Shown here one piece after another: positions 50,050-57,564 of a stretch of DNA of 64,000 nucleotides. A model generated the notes under the pieces. That model searched no databases. It saw only the letters and a list, made by a program, of their open reading frames with translations, and had not been told where the DNA came from. Numbering within the stretch: the first letter of the stretch is position 1; each line of letters begins with the position of its first letter. Source of the DNA: Caulobacter radicis. Lineage in GTDB: Bacteria > Pseudomonadota > Alphaproteobacteria > Caulobacterales > Caulobacteraceae. The translations under genes and the position numbers were made by a program. The DNA lies in the NCBI RefSeq assembly GCF_003094615.1, contig NZ_QDKO01000016.1, positions 28,136 through 92,135 on the forward strand. Reading direction: 5' to 3'.

Positions 50050-51384
50050 TCAGGCCCGCCTCACCCCCAGCTTGCTGATCGCATGCACGAAGTTGTTCGC
50101 CGCGATCTCGATGCCGCCCGTCCATTCCAGGTCGGGGAAGCGGGCCAGGATCTGGCGATAGGCCTCCTCCAGCTGGATCTGGGCGACGCGCTTGCCAAGA
50201 CAGGTGTGCGGGCCGTAGCCGAAGGCCACGTGCTTGCCGGCGTTGGGGCGGGTGACGTCCAGGCGGTCGGGGCTTTCGAACATGGCCGGATCGCGATTGG
50301 CCGCGCCGTAATACATGACCACCTTCTCGCCTTCACGGATCTGCTGCCCCGCCACCTCGACGTCGCGCGTGGCGGTGCGGCGCATGTAGATCACCGGGCT
50401 GACCATGCGGATGAACTCGTCCACCGCGCCCGGCAGCAGTGACGGATCGTCGATCAGCCGCTGCTTCTGCTCGGGAAACTCGGTCAGCAGTCGCATGGCG
50501 CCCGACAGGGTGTTTCGCGTCGTGTCGTTGCCGGCGAAGACGATCAGCAGCCACGAGCCGTCGAGATACTCGTCGGCCAGCAGATCGCCGTCGACCTGGG
50601 CGCGGGCGATGGCCGTCATCAGGTCGGCCTGCGGGTCGGCTCGCCGCTTGAGCAGCATGGTGCGGCCGTAGTCGAACATCTCCTCGATGTTGTCGTTGAA
50701 GTCGGCGACGAACTGCATGAGCTCGAGGGTGGGCGTGATGGGCGCCTGGGCCTGCTGCACGGCCAGGTCCTGGGCCCGCTCCAGATAGTGCATCCAGCGC
50801 AGGAACTTGCTCCGGTCCTCCGGCGGCACGCCCAGGATCTCGCACAGGGTGAACAGCGGCAGGATCGACGAGAAGTGCTCGACCATGTCGATCTCGGCGC
50901 CGCCGGCCAGCAGCGGCTCCATCTCGTCCAGAAGGCGGGTGACCTCCGCCCTCACCTTGTCGGTCAGGCCGCGCAGGTAGGCGGCGGTGAAATAGGGCAT
51001 GTGCTCGCGGCGCAGCTGCAGGTGATGCGGCGCGTCGAGATTGATCATGGTGTCCATGGTCGCCCGGAACAGCAGGGCGTGGCGCTTGTCGGGCGGCCCC
51101 ATCGACATCAGGATCCCGCCCCTCTGCGAGGAGAAGGTCTCCGGGTCGCCGTTGACGCGCATGACGTCGTCATAGCGGGTGACGGCCCAGAAGCCCGGGC
51201 CGCCAAACGGCTCGCCGTGCCACATCACCGGCGCCTCGACGCGCATCCGCGCGAAGTCGGCGAAGGGCTGGCCCTTGGTGAAGCGGAAGATGTCGGCCAG
51301 GTCGACACCGTCGAGGGTGGGATAGGCCTTGGTCCCGCCGGGTCCTGGCCGGCCGTCGACCACCGTCTTGCTGATCAGCTCCAT
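50050..51384 (-). CDS. Cytochrome P450
   Basis: This 444-residue soluble bacterial P450 has the I-helix motif VFAGNDTTRNTLSGA, the K-helix EFIRMVSP and the haem motif FGYGPHTCLGKR with the axial Cys395. The FSSQRGGILM stretch and AGNDTTRN I-helix are typical of the CYP125/CYP142/CYP108-like side, which hydroxylates steroid, terpenoid or alkyl chains. The substrate is not readable. It needs ferredoxin and a reductase, and neither is in the window. It is divergent from an acyl-CoA ligase gene. Confidence 0.93.
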   Translation of the reverse strand: MELISKTVVDGRPGPGGTKAYPTLDGVDLADIFRFTKGQPFADFARMRVEAPVMWHGEPFGGPGFWAVTRYDDVMRVNGDPETFSSQRGGILMSMGPPDKRHALLFRATMDTMINLDAPHHLQLRREHMPYFTAAYLRGLTDKVRAEVTRLLDEMEPLLAGGAEIDMVEHFSSILPLFTLCEILGVPPEDRSKFLRWMHYLERAQDLAVQQAQAPITPTLELMQFVADFNDNIEEMFDYGRTMLLKRRADPQADLMTAIARAQVDGDLLADEYLDGSWLLIVFAGNDTTRNTLSGAMRLLTEFPEQKQRLIDDPSLLPGAVDEFIRMVSPVIYMRRTATRDVEVAGQQIREGEKVVMYYGAANRDPAMFESPDRLDVTRPNAGKHVAFGYGPHTCLGKRVAQIQLEEAYRQILARFPDLEWTGGIEIAANNFVHAISKLGVRRA

Positions 51385-51588
51385 GCGCTCGCCTCCCGTC
51401 GAACATCGTTGTCGGACGCACGATCACCCAGGATTGCGCGGCCGCCAACGGCGCCCCTACGGCAACTTGCGCGCGCGTCGGGCCTTGGGTCATGCTGCCG
51501 ACTGAACGCCGATCATGCGGGTCACACGCAGGCGGCGGCAGGGAGAGAAATGGCCGTCGCCGCCCTGGCGAGCGGCCCAGGAGGTCGC

Positions 51589-53127
51589 ATGCATCCGAGC
51601 GTCCACGCCCGCACCCAGCCCGACAAGCCCGCCTTCGTGATGGCCGGCTCGGGCGAGAGCGTCACCTACCGGGAACTCGACGACCGCTCCAACCAGGGGG
51701 CCCAGCTGTTCCGGTCGATGGGCCTTCAGGTCGGCGACGTGGTCGCCATCCTGCTCGACAACCATCCGCGCTACCTGGAGATCGCCTGGGCGGCCCAGCG
51801 GGCGGGGCTCTACTACACCTGCATCTCGACCAAGCTGACCGCGCCGGAGGTCGAGTACATCGTCAAGGACTGCGGGGCCAAGGCGCTGATCGCCGGACCG
51901 GCGATGGACGGCGTCGCCCAGGCGCTGGCGCCGCTGATCCCAGGCGTGGCGCTGCTGCGGGTGGAAGGGGCGGCCGGCCCCTATGCCGACTTCGATGCGG
52001 CCCGCGCGGCCATGCCGGCCACGCCCATCGCCGACGAGACCTCCGGCTCGGACATGCTCTATTCGTCAGGCACGACCGGACGGCCCAAGGGCGTCAAGCC
52101 GGCGCTGAACGGCGCGCCGATCGATGCGCCCCACGCCTTGCAGATGATGGCCCAGCACCTGTTCAAGCTGGACGGCGACAGCGTCTATCTCTCGCCGGCG
52201 CCGCTCTATCACGCCGCTCCGCTGCGCTGGTGCATGAGCGTGCACAAGCTGGGCGGCACGGTCGTGGTGATGGAGAAGTTTGATCCCGAGACGGCCCTGG
52301 CCCTGATCGAAGAGCACAAGGCCACCTGCGGCCAATTCGTGCCGACCCACTTCGTGCGGATGCTGAAGCTGCCGGAGGCGACGCGGGCCAGGTACGACGT
52401 ATCGACCATGCGCTCGGCGATCCACGCCGCCGCCCCCTGCCCGGTGCCGGTCAAGGAACAGATGATCGCCTGGTGGGGGCCGGTGATCTACGAATACTAC
52501 GCCGGCACCGAGGGCAACGGCTTCTGCTGGATCGACAGCAAGAGCTGGCTGGAGCGGCGCGGCTCAGTGGGCCAGGCGGCGCTGGGCGAGCTGCGCATCT
52601 GCGACGAGGCCGGCGATCCCCTGCCCGCCCGCAGCGAAGGCGTGGTCTATTTCGCCAACGGCCCGGCGGTGACCTATCACAACGCCCCGGAGAAAACGGC
52701 CGAGAGCTACAACAAGCACGGCTGGACGACGCTGGGCGACGTGGGCTGGGCCGACGAGGACGGCTATCTCTACCTGACCGACCGCAAGAGCTTCATGATC
52801 ATCTCGGGCGGGGTGAACATCTATCCGCAGGAGATCGAGAACCTGCTGATTACCCACCCCAGGGTGGCCGACGCCGCCGTGGTCGGCGCTCCCGACGAGG
52901 AGATGGGCGAAAAGGTCGTGGCGGTGATCCAGCCGCTGGACTGGGACGACGCCGGCGAGGCCCTGGCCGCCGAACTGCTGGCCTTCACCCGCGACAACCT
53001 CAGCCACGTGAAGGCCCCACGGCAGGTGGACTTCGTGCGCGAACTGCCCCGGCACCCGACGGGCAAGCTCTACAAGCGGCTGGTGCGGGATGCGTACTGG
53101 GGCAAGGGCGAGGGGCGGATCGTTTGA
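51589..53127 (+). CDS. Fatty-acid/aryl acyl-CoA ligase (AMP-forming)
   Basis: This 512-residue ANL enzyme has the AMP motif MLYSSGTTGRPKGVKP, EYYAGTEGNGF, LTDRKSFMIISGGVNIYPQEIE and the C-terminal PTGKLYKRLVRD with the catalytic Lys. It activates a carboxylic acid to its CoA ester. The neighbouring P450 and hydratase suggest a route that oxidises and then degrades a side chain. Strong SD AGGAGGT sits before the ATG at 51589. An ATG at 51550 is in frame with a closer SD, so the start is likely but not certain. Confidence 0.9.
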   Translation: MHPSVHARTQPDKPAFVMAGSGESVTYRELDDRSNQGAQLFRSMGLQVGDVVAILLDNHPRYLEIAWAAQRAGLYYTCISTKLTAPEVEYIVKDCGAKALIAGPAMDGVAQALAPLIPGVALLRVEGAAGPYADFDAARAAMPATPIADETSGSDMLYSSGTTGRPKGVKPALNGAPIDAPHALQMMAQHLFKLDGDSVYLSPAPLYHAAPLRWCMSVHKLGGTVVVMEKFDPETALALIEEHKATCGQFVPTHFVRMLKLPEATRARYDVSTMRSAIHAAAPCPVPVKEQMIAWWGPVIYEYYAGTEGNGFCWIDSKSWLERRGSVGQAALGELRICDEAGDPLPARSEGVVYFANGPAVTYHNAPEKTAESYNKHGWTTLGDVGWADEDGYLYLTDRKSFMIISGGVNIYPQEIENLLITHPRVADAAVVGAPDEEMGEKVVAVIQPLDWDDAGEALAAELLAFTRDNLSHVKAPRQVDFVRELPRHPTGKLYKRLVRDAYWGKGEGRIV

Positions 53128-53161
53128 TCCATAATCACTAGAAAGTTGATTTTCTGAATTT

Positions 53162-53191
53162 TTGCCACCACTTTGTTGAAAGTGGTGGCAA
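53162..53191. promoter_or_regulatory. Perfect 13-bp inverted repeat before the nucleotidyltransferase gene
   Basis: TTGCCACCACTTT (53162-53174) and AAAGTGGTGGCAA (53179-53191) pair perfectly around GTTG. The repeat ends 11 bp before the GTG start and directly abuts the SD AAGGA. There is no T run after it on the plus strand, so it is not a normal terminator. An operator or RNA switch is likely. Confidence 0.65.
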
Positions 53192-53202
53192 GGACTAATT
53201 CC

Positions 53203-54216
53203 GTGACCCTCCAGCGCCTCCCCTTGGCGATCCACACGAACGTCGCCGACCTGATCGACCAGCTTCGCGCGGCCCAGATCAGCGAGTTCGGCGACGGCGC
53301 CAGCTTCCTCCGGCGCGAGCGCGGCGGTCGCCCTTACTGGTATGTCCGTTCGCGGCAGGTGCGAGGCGAGCGCTTGGAACGCTATCTTGGCCCCGAAACG
53401 TCCGAGCTGCTGGCGGCCATGGAAACGGCGAAGACCATCAACGGCGCCGCTGATGGGCGCCGGCAAATCGTGCGGGCGCTGCGCGCGGCGGGACTGCACA
53501 CGCCGGACCAGCGCACAGGCCGTGTCCTGCAAGCCTTGAACAAGGCCGGCGTGTTTCGGCTACGCGCCGCCGTCGTCGGCACGGTGGCCTTCCAGACCTA
53601 TGGCGCCCTGCTGGGCTTCACCTTGCCCGCACAGGCCGTGCGCACGGGCGATCTCGACATCGCCCAGGACTATGGGATCTCGATGGCCATCGACGATGGA
53701 CTGGACCGGCCCTTCATCGACGTGCTGCGCGCCGCCGACCCGAGCTTCTCCCCCATCCCCAAGCTCGATCCGGGCAAGAGCGCCGCCTACCGGACGCCGG
53801 ATGGCTATGCAGTGGACGTGCTGACCACCAGCCGGCATGCGGGCGACGACGAGACCTCCCGCCTCGTCGCGCTGAACACCGACGCAACGCCCCTGCGCTT
53901 TCTCGATTTCCTGCTGCGAGACACGGTGGAAGCCGCCGTGCTGCACGATGATGGCGTGCTCGTGCGGGTTCCGGCCCCGGCGCGATACGCCGTGCACAAG
54001 CTGATCATCTCGCGCAAGCGCAGCCAGGCCAATCCCAAGCGCCGCAAGGACGTGGCGCAGGCGCAAGCGCTGATCCGCGCCCTGGCCGAGGACGATCCCT
54101 TCGCCCTGCGTGACGCCTATGCCGAGGCCCGCGGTCGTGGCGAGGCGTGGCGCAAGCTGCTGGACGAGGCGGTCAGCCTGCTGCCCGAAGATGCAAGGGC
54201 GGTGCTGGAGGGCTAA
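53203..54216 (+). CDS. GSU2403-type nucleotidyltransferase-fold protein
   Basis: This 337-residue protein has an N-terminal part of about 90 residues with GGRPYWYVRSRQVRGERLERYLG, a small beta-rich module. The nucleotidyltransferase core follows: RLRAAVVGTVAFQTYGALLG and then TGDLDIAQD, with Asp150 and Asp152 as likely metal ligands. A late region VPAPARYAVHKLIISRKR resembles the AbiEii/NTP_transf_8 type. The substrate is unknown. The GTG at 53203 follows AAGGA. A TTG at 53173 lies inside the inverted repeat and is rejected. It has no obvious partner gene. Confidence 0.78.
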   Translation: MTLQRLPLAIHTNVADLIDQLRAAQISEFGDGASFLRRERGGRPYWYVRSRQVRGERLERYLGPETSELLAAMETAKTINGAADGRRQIVRALRAAGLHTPDQRTGRVLQALNKAGVFRLRAAVVGTVAFQTYGALLGFTLPAQAVRTGDLDIAQDYGISMAIDDGLDRPFIDVLRAADPSFSPIPKLDPGKSAAYRTPDGYAVDVLTTSRHAGDDETSRLVALNTDATPLRFLDFLLRDTVEAAVLHDDGVLVRVPAPARYAVHKLIISRKRSQANPKRRKDVAQAQALIRALAEDDPFALRDAYAEARGRGEAWRKLLDEAVSLLPEDARAVLEG

Positions 54217-54270
54217 GGCGCCGCACGTTGCTTCTATACGGCGCGGTATTACCGCCACACGGTCGCGGGC

Positions 54271-55617
54271 ATGCTTTCGGCTCTCTTCGACCGTCTCTCC
54301 CGGATCGCTCTGCCCAAGACCGCGACCGCTCCGTTCTGCCCGGCGGAGGTGCGCGGCGCCGTGCCCGTGCCGGACGGGCTGCCGACCTGGAAGCGGATGC
54401 TGCGCACGGCGGGACCGGGGCTGCTGGTCAGCGTCGGCTACATGGACCCCGGCAACTGGGCGACCGATATCGAGGCCGGGTCGCGCTACGGCACGTCCCT
54501 GCTGTTCGTCGTGGTGCTGTCGAGCCTGGCGGCGATCCTGTTGCAGACCCTGTCGATGCGGCTGGGCCTGGTCACCGGCAAGGACCTGGCCCGGATGTCG
54601 CGCGAACGGTACGGGCCATGGACGGTCAAGGTGCAATGGGCGCTGGCGGAGCTGGCCATCATCGCCTGCGACATCGCTGAGGTGCTGGGTTCGGCCCTGG
54701 CCTTCAAGCTGTTGCTAGGCGTGCCCCTGTGGGCCGGGGTGCTGCTGACCGGCCTCGACACGATCATCGTGCTGGGCCTGAAGGGCAAGGGCTTCCGCCA
54801 GCTGGAGGCCATCATCCTGGGCCTGATCTCGACGGTCGGGATCTGCTTTCTCGTACAGCTGATCATCGTGCCGCCCGACGCCGGGGCGGTGGCGAGGGGC
54901 TTGGTCCCGTCGCTGGCGGCGCTGCAACAGGGCAACGCGCTTTATCTGGCGATCGGCATACTGGGCGCGACGATCATGCCGCATAACCTCTATCTGCACT
55001 CGTCGATCGTGCAGACGCGGCTGACGCCCGAAGACGTTCCGGGCAAACGGGCGGCGATCCGGCTGGCGACGATCGACACCGTGGTCGCCCTGGTGCTGGC
55101 GCTGTTCGTCAACGCCGCGATCCTGGTCCTGGCGGCCTCGGCCTTTCACGGCAACGGCCTGCGCGAGGTGGCCGGCATCGAGGAGGCGCATGAGCTGCTG
55201 GCGCCGATCACTGGCGCGGCCGTGGCCGGGATCCTGTTCGGGATCGCCCTCTTCGCCTCGGGCCAGAGCGCCACCTTCACCGGCACCATCGCCGGCCAGG
55301 TGATCCTGGAGGGTTTCCTGAACCTCAGCATCCCCTGCTGGCAGCGGCGGCTGATCACCCGAGGCCTGGCCATCGTTCCGGCGCTGGCCGGCGTGCTGAC
55401 GCTGGGCGACCACGCAGTGGGACGCCTGCTGGTGCTGACCCAGGTGGTGCTGAGCGCCCAGCTGCCCTTCGCCATCTGGCCGCTGCTGCGGTTCACCGAC
55501 GACAAGGCGCTGATGGATCCGTTCGCCAACGGCCCGGTCACCCGCCTCGTCGCCTGGGGGCTGTTCGTGGTGATCTCGGCGGCGAACGTCTGGCTGGTGG
55601 TTTCGACGTTCTCGTAA
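54271..55617 (+). CDS. mntH: Nramp-family Mn2+/Fe2+ transporter
   Basis: This 448-residue protein of eleven membrane helices has the metal-site motif GYMDPGNWATDIEAG on helix 1 and ATIMPHNLYLHSSIVQTR on helix 6, both hallmarks of Nramp. It carries divalent Mn or Fe into the cell with protons. The start is ATG 54271. The 54-bp gap to the nucleotidyltransferase gene leaves little room for an independent promoter. No clear Fur or MntR box was recognised. Confidence 0.94.
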   Translation: MLSALFDRLSRIALPKTATAPFCPAEVRGAVPVPDGLPTWKRMLRTAGPGLLVSVGYMDPGNWATDIEAGSRYGTSLLFVVVLSSLAAILLQTLSMRLGLVTGKDLARMSRERYGPWTVKVQWALAELAIIACDIAEVLGSALAFKLLLGVPLWAGVLLTGLDTIIVLGLKGKGFRQLEAIILGLISTVGICFLVQLIIVPPDAGAVARGLVPSLAALQQGNALYLAIGILGATIMPHNLYLHSSIVQTRLTPEDVPGKRAAIRLATIDTVVALVLALFVNAAILVLAASAFHGNGLREVAGIEEAHELLAPITGAAVAGILFGIALFASGQSATFTGTIAGQVILEGFLNLSIPCWQRRLITRGLAIVPALAGVLTLGDHAVGRLLVLTQVVLSAQLPFAIWPLLRFTDDKALMDPFANGPVTRLVAWGLFVVISAANVWLVVSTFS

Positions 55618-55672
55618 AGCCCCTCCCCATCGAGGGGGAGGGGTTGTCCCAGGTCGAGCCCCGTGATCTCTT

Positions 55673-55688
55673 CCAAACAAACGTTTGG
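55673..55688. promoter_or_regulatory. CAAAC-N4-GTTTG dyad upstream of the MaoC-type gene
   Basis: CCAAACAAACGTTTGG is an inverted repeat (CCAAAC/GTTTGG) containing the 8-bp palindrome AAACGTTT. It ends 11 bp before the ATG at 55700. It fits the reported PsrA-type pattern (C/G)AAAC-N2-4-GTTT(G/C). Confidence 0.5.
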
Positions 55689-55699
55689 GAGAGCGCCGC

Positions 55700-56149
55700 A
55701 TGAAAGAGATCGCCTTCGCCGACATCGCCAGCCTGGTCGGGCAAGAGGTCGGGGTGTCCGACTGGGTCGAGATCAGCCAGGAACGGGTCAACCAGTTCGC
55801 AGAGGCGACCGGCGACCACCAGTGGATCCACATCGACGTCGAGCGGGCGACGCGCGAGATCGGCGGGCCGATCGCCCACGGCTACCTGACGCTGTCGCTG
55901 ATCCCGATGCTGGGCGCGGGAATCCTTCACGTCACCGGCGTGACGCGCGGCATCAACTACGGCTGCGACAAGGTGCGGTTCACCAGCATGGTGCGCGTGG
56001 GCAAGCGGGTGCGGATGCGCCAGAAGCTGGTCAGCGTCGAGCCCAAGGCCGGCGGCCTGCAGATGAAGAACGAGTGCACCATCGAGATCGAGGGCGAGGA
56101 GCGCCCGGCCTGCGTGGCCGAGACGATCTCGATCATCTACGGGGGTTAG
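55700..56149 (+). CDS. MaoC-family (R)-specific enoyl-CoA hydratase
   Basis: This 149-residue hot-dog-fold protein has the catalytic segment FAEATGDHQWIHIDVERA (Asp and His dyad) and GPIAHGYLTLSLIP after it. It should hydrate enoyl-CoA to (R)-3-hydroxyacyl-CoA, or act on a related thioester, linking fatty-acid breakdown to other acyl-CoA uses. It is 82 bp after mntH, with a family-type hairpin CCCCTCCCCATCGAGGGGGAGGGG between them. The start is ATG 55700 with SD GGGAGAG. Confidence 0.9.
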   Translation: MKEIAFADIASLVGQEVGVSDWVEISQERVNQFAEATGDHQWIHIDVERATREIGGPIAHGYLTLSLIPMLGAGILHVTGVTRGINYGCDKVRFTSMVRVGKRVRMRQKLVSVEPKAGGLQMKNECTIEIEGEERPACVAETISIIYGG

Positions 56150-56153
56150 ATGC

Positions 56154-56273
56154 TTCCCCTGAAGGGGGAGCTGTCGCGGAGCGACTGAGGGGGAAGTGTC
56201 GGCCGGCGACTCGGAAGCTGATAACGTCCCCCCTCCGGCGCTTCGCGCCACCTCCCCCAAAGGGGGAGGACCT
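56154..56273. repeat. Dispersed inverted-repeat element, family A, copy 4
   Basis: This degenerate member begins CTTCCCCTGAAGGGGGAGC and ends ACCTCCCCCAAAGGGGGAGG. It keeps the GGAAGCTGATAACGTCC middle motif, like GCTGAAAACG in other copies. It lies between the MaoC and CsbD genes. Confidence 0.65.
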
Positions 56274-56288
56274 ATGAAGAGAAAAGAC

Positions 56289-56316
56289 AAAGGCCCCGGA
56301 TCGCTCCGGGGCCTTT
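56289..56316. terminator. Bidirectional terminator by the CsbD gene
   Basis: A perfect 12-bp stem AAAGGCCCCGGA/TCCGGGGCCTTT has a TCGC loop and T-rich flanks on both strands. It ends the CsbD gene on the minus strand. Confidence 0.85.
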
Positions 56317-56338
56317 GTTTCTGGAAATCGGACCAAGC

Positions 56339-56521
56339 CTAGCGCTTGATCGCGTCGCCGACCTTGTCCTGGACCTGGCCGACCTTGTTCTGGATGTCGC
56401 CCTTGGCCTTCTGGGCCTTGCCCTCGGCTTCGAGGCGTTCGTTGTCGGTGGCCTTGCCGACGGCTTCCTTGACGGCGCCCACGCCCTTGTCGATGGCGCC
56501 TTCCACACGATTGGTGCTCAT
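56339..56521 (-). CDS. CsbD-family stress protein
   Basis: This 60-residue protein has the CsbD pattern NRVEGAIDKGVGAVKEAVGK, then DNERLEAEGKAQKAKGD, and the end NKVGQVQDKVGDAIKR. It is hydrophilic and helical, with no signal. CsbD proteins accumulate under general stress, and the mechanism is unknown. The start is ATG 56521 with AGGAG nine bases upstream. The gene is in line with the trypsin-like protease gene behind it, 90 bp apart. Confidence 0.88.
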   Translation of the reverse strand: MSTNRVEGAIDKGVGAVKEAVGKATDNERLEAEGKAQKAKGDIQNKVGQVQDKVGDAIKR

Positions 56522-56611
56522 TGGCTTGCTCCTGCTAGCGTTGAACTCCCCATTCGAACGGAGCCCCGGGAGCAATGGTTCCTAGCGTGGCCGCAAGGGA
56601 TTTCGGCGAAA

Positions 56612-57460
56612 TCAGCGATTGAAACCGGGCGCGGCCACGGCCTGGACGGCGACCACGTCCTGCGCCGCCGCAACGCTGGGCGGCTTGGCCGGGGCGGCCT
56701 GGATCAGCGGCGGACCCGACGGCTTGTCGAGCAGGGCGACGGTCTCGCGGATATACTTGGCGTGGGTGACGATGCCGATCTCGAGGCGCTCGCCCGACAG
56801 TTCGACCTGCTGGGTCAGCATGCCGGCAACGAACTGCACCTCCTGGCTTTCGGTCGAGCCCGGCCGGCGGCGCGCGCCCTCGGCCATGAACACCGGCCCG
56901 CCCGAATTGCCGGGAAACACCGAAAAATCCATCAGGAAGGTCGGGAACACGCTGGCCGGGGCCAGAGGATAGGACGCCACCCGGCCCGAGCGCAGGATCG
57001 GGAAGCCCGCGGTGTTGGCCGACAGGCCGCGCGGGAAGCCCAGGGCCATCATCTCGTCGCCGGGACCCAGGCTGTACTTGTTGAAGGTGTCGTCCTGGGC
57101 CAGCCAGGCCAGCGGGATGGCGGCCTTGGCGAACTCGGGCGGGGCCTCGACGACGATGGCGGCGACATCGCGGCTGGGATGCTTGATCCACAGCGGATGG
57201 TCGCCGTCGCGGATCTTCAGGGTGCGGGGGTCATAGCGCCAGACCCCCTCCTTGCTCTGCACGCGATAGCCGATCTTGGCCGACACCGAGGGCATGCGGT
57301 CGAAGACGTGGGCGGCGGTGACCAGGATGGTGCGCGGGCGGCCGTCGGGCGTCGGATCCTCGATCAGGAATCCGGTGCCGACCGTGCGCGAGCCGTCTGC
57401 GAGCGGCTGCTCCAGCTGCACCGTCGCCTGGATCAGATCGACCGACAGGTCCCAAGCCAT
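56612..57460 (-). CDS. Trypsin-like serine protease, no signal peptide
   Basis: This 282-residue protein has the chymotrypsin-fold triad: His51 in VTAAHVFD, an Asp near residue 97 in SRDVAAIVV, and Ser186 in FPGNSGGPVF. There is no PDZ domain and no signal peptide, so it resembles an isolated S1C domain acting in the cytoplasm or by an unusual route. The start is ATG 57460 as MAWDLSVDL. It is divergent from the S9 peptidase gene by 104 bp. The target is unknown. Confidence 0.85.
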   Translation of the reverse strand: MAWDLSVDLIQATVQLEQPLADGSRTVGTGFLIEDPTPDGRPRTILVTAAHVFDRMPSVSAKIGYRVQSKEGVWRYDPRTLKIRDGDHPLWIKHPSRDVAAIVVEAPPEFAKAAIPLAWLAQDDTFNKYSLGPGDEMMALGFPRGLSANTAGFPILRSGRVASYPLAPASVFPTFLMDFSVFPGNSGGPVFMAEGARRRPGSTESQEVQFVAGMLTQQVELSGERLEIGIVTHAKYIRETVALLDKPSGPPLIQAAPAKPPSVAAAQDVVAVQAVAAPGFNR

Positions 57461-57564
57461 GAATGCCCTCGTCTCCGATTCAACCTTAGACGTCGTATGA
57501 GTTTGACCAGACGCCCCTGCCGCAACAAGTTGGCGTTCTGACGCATCCGAGGGGGAATCTGTCC

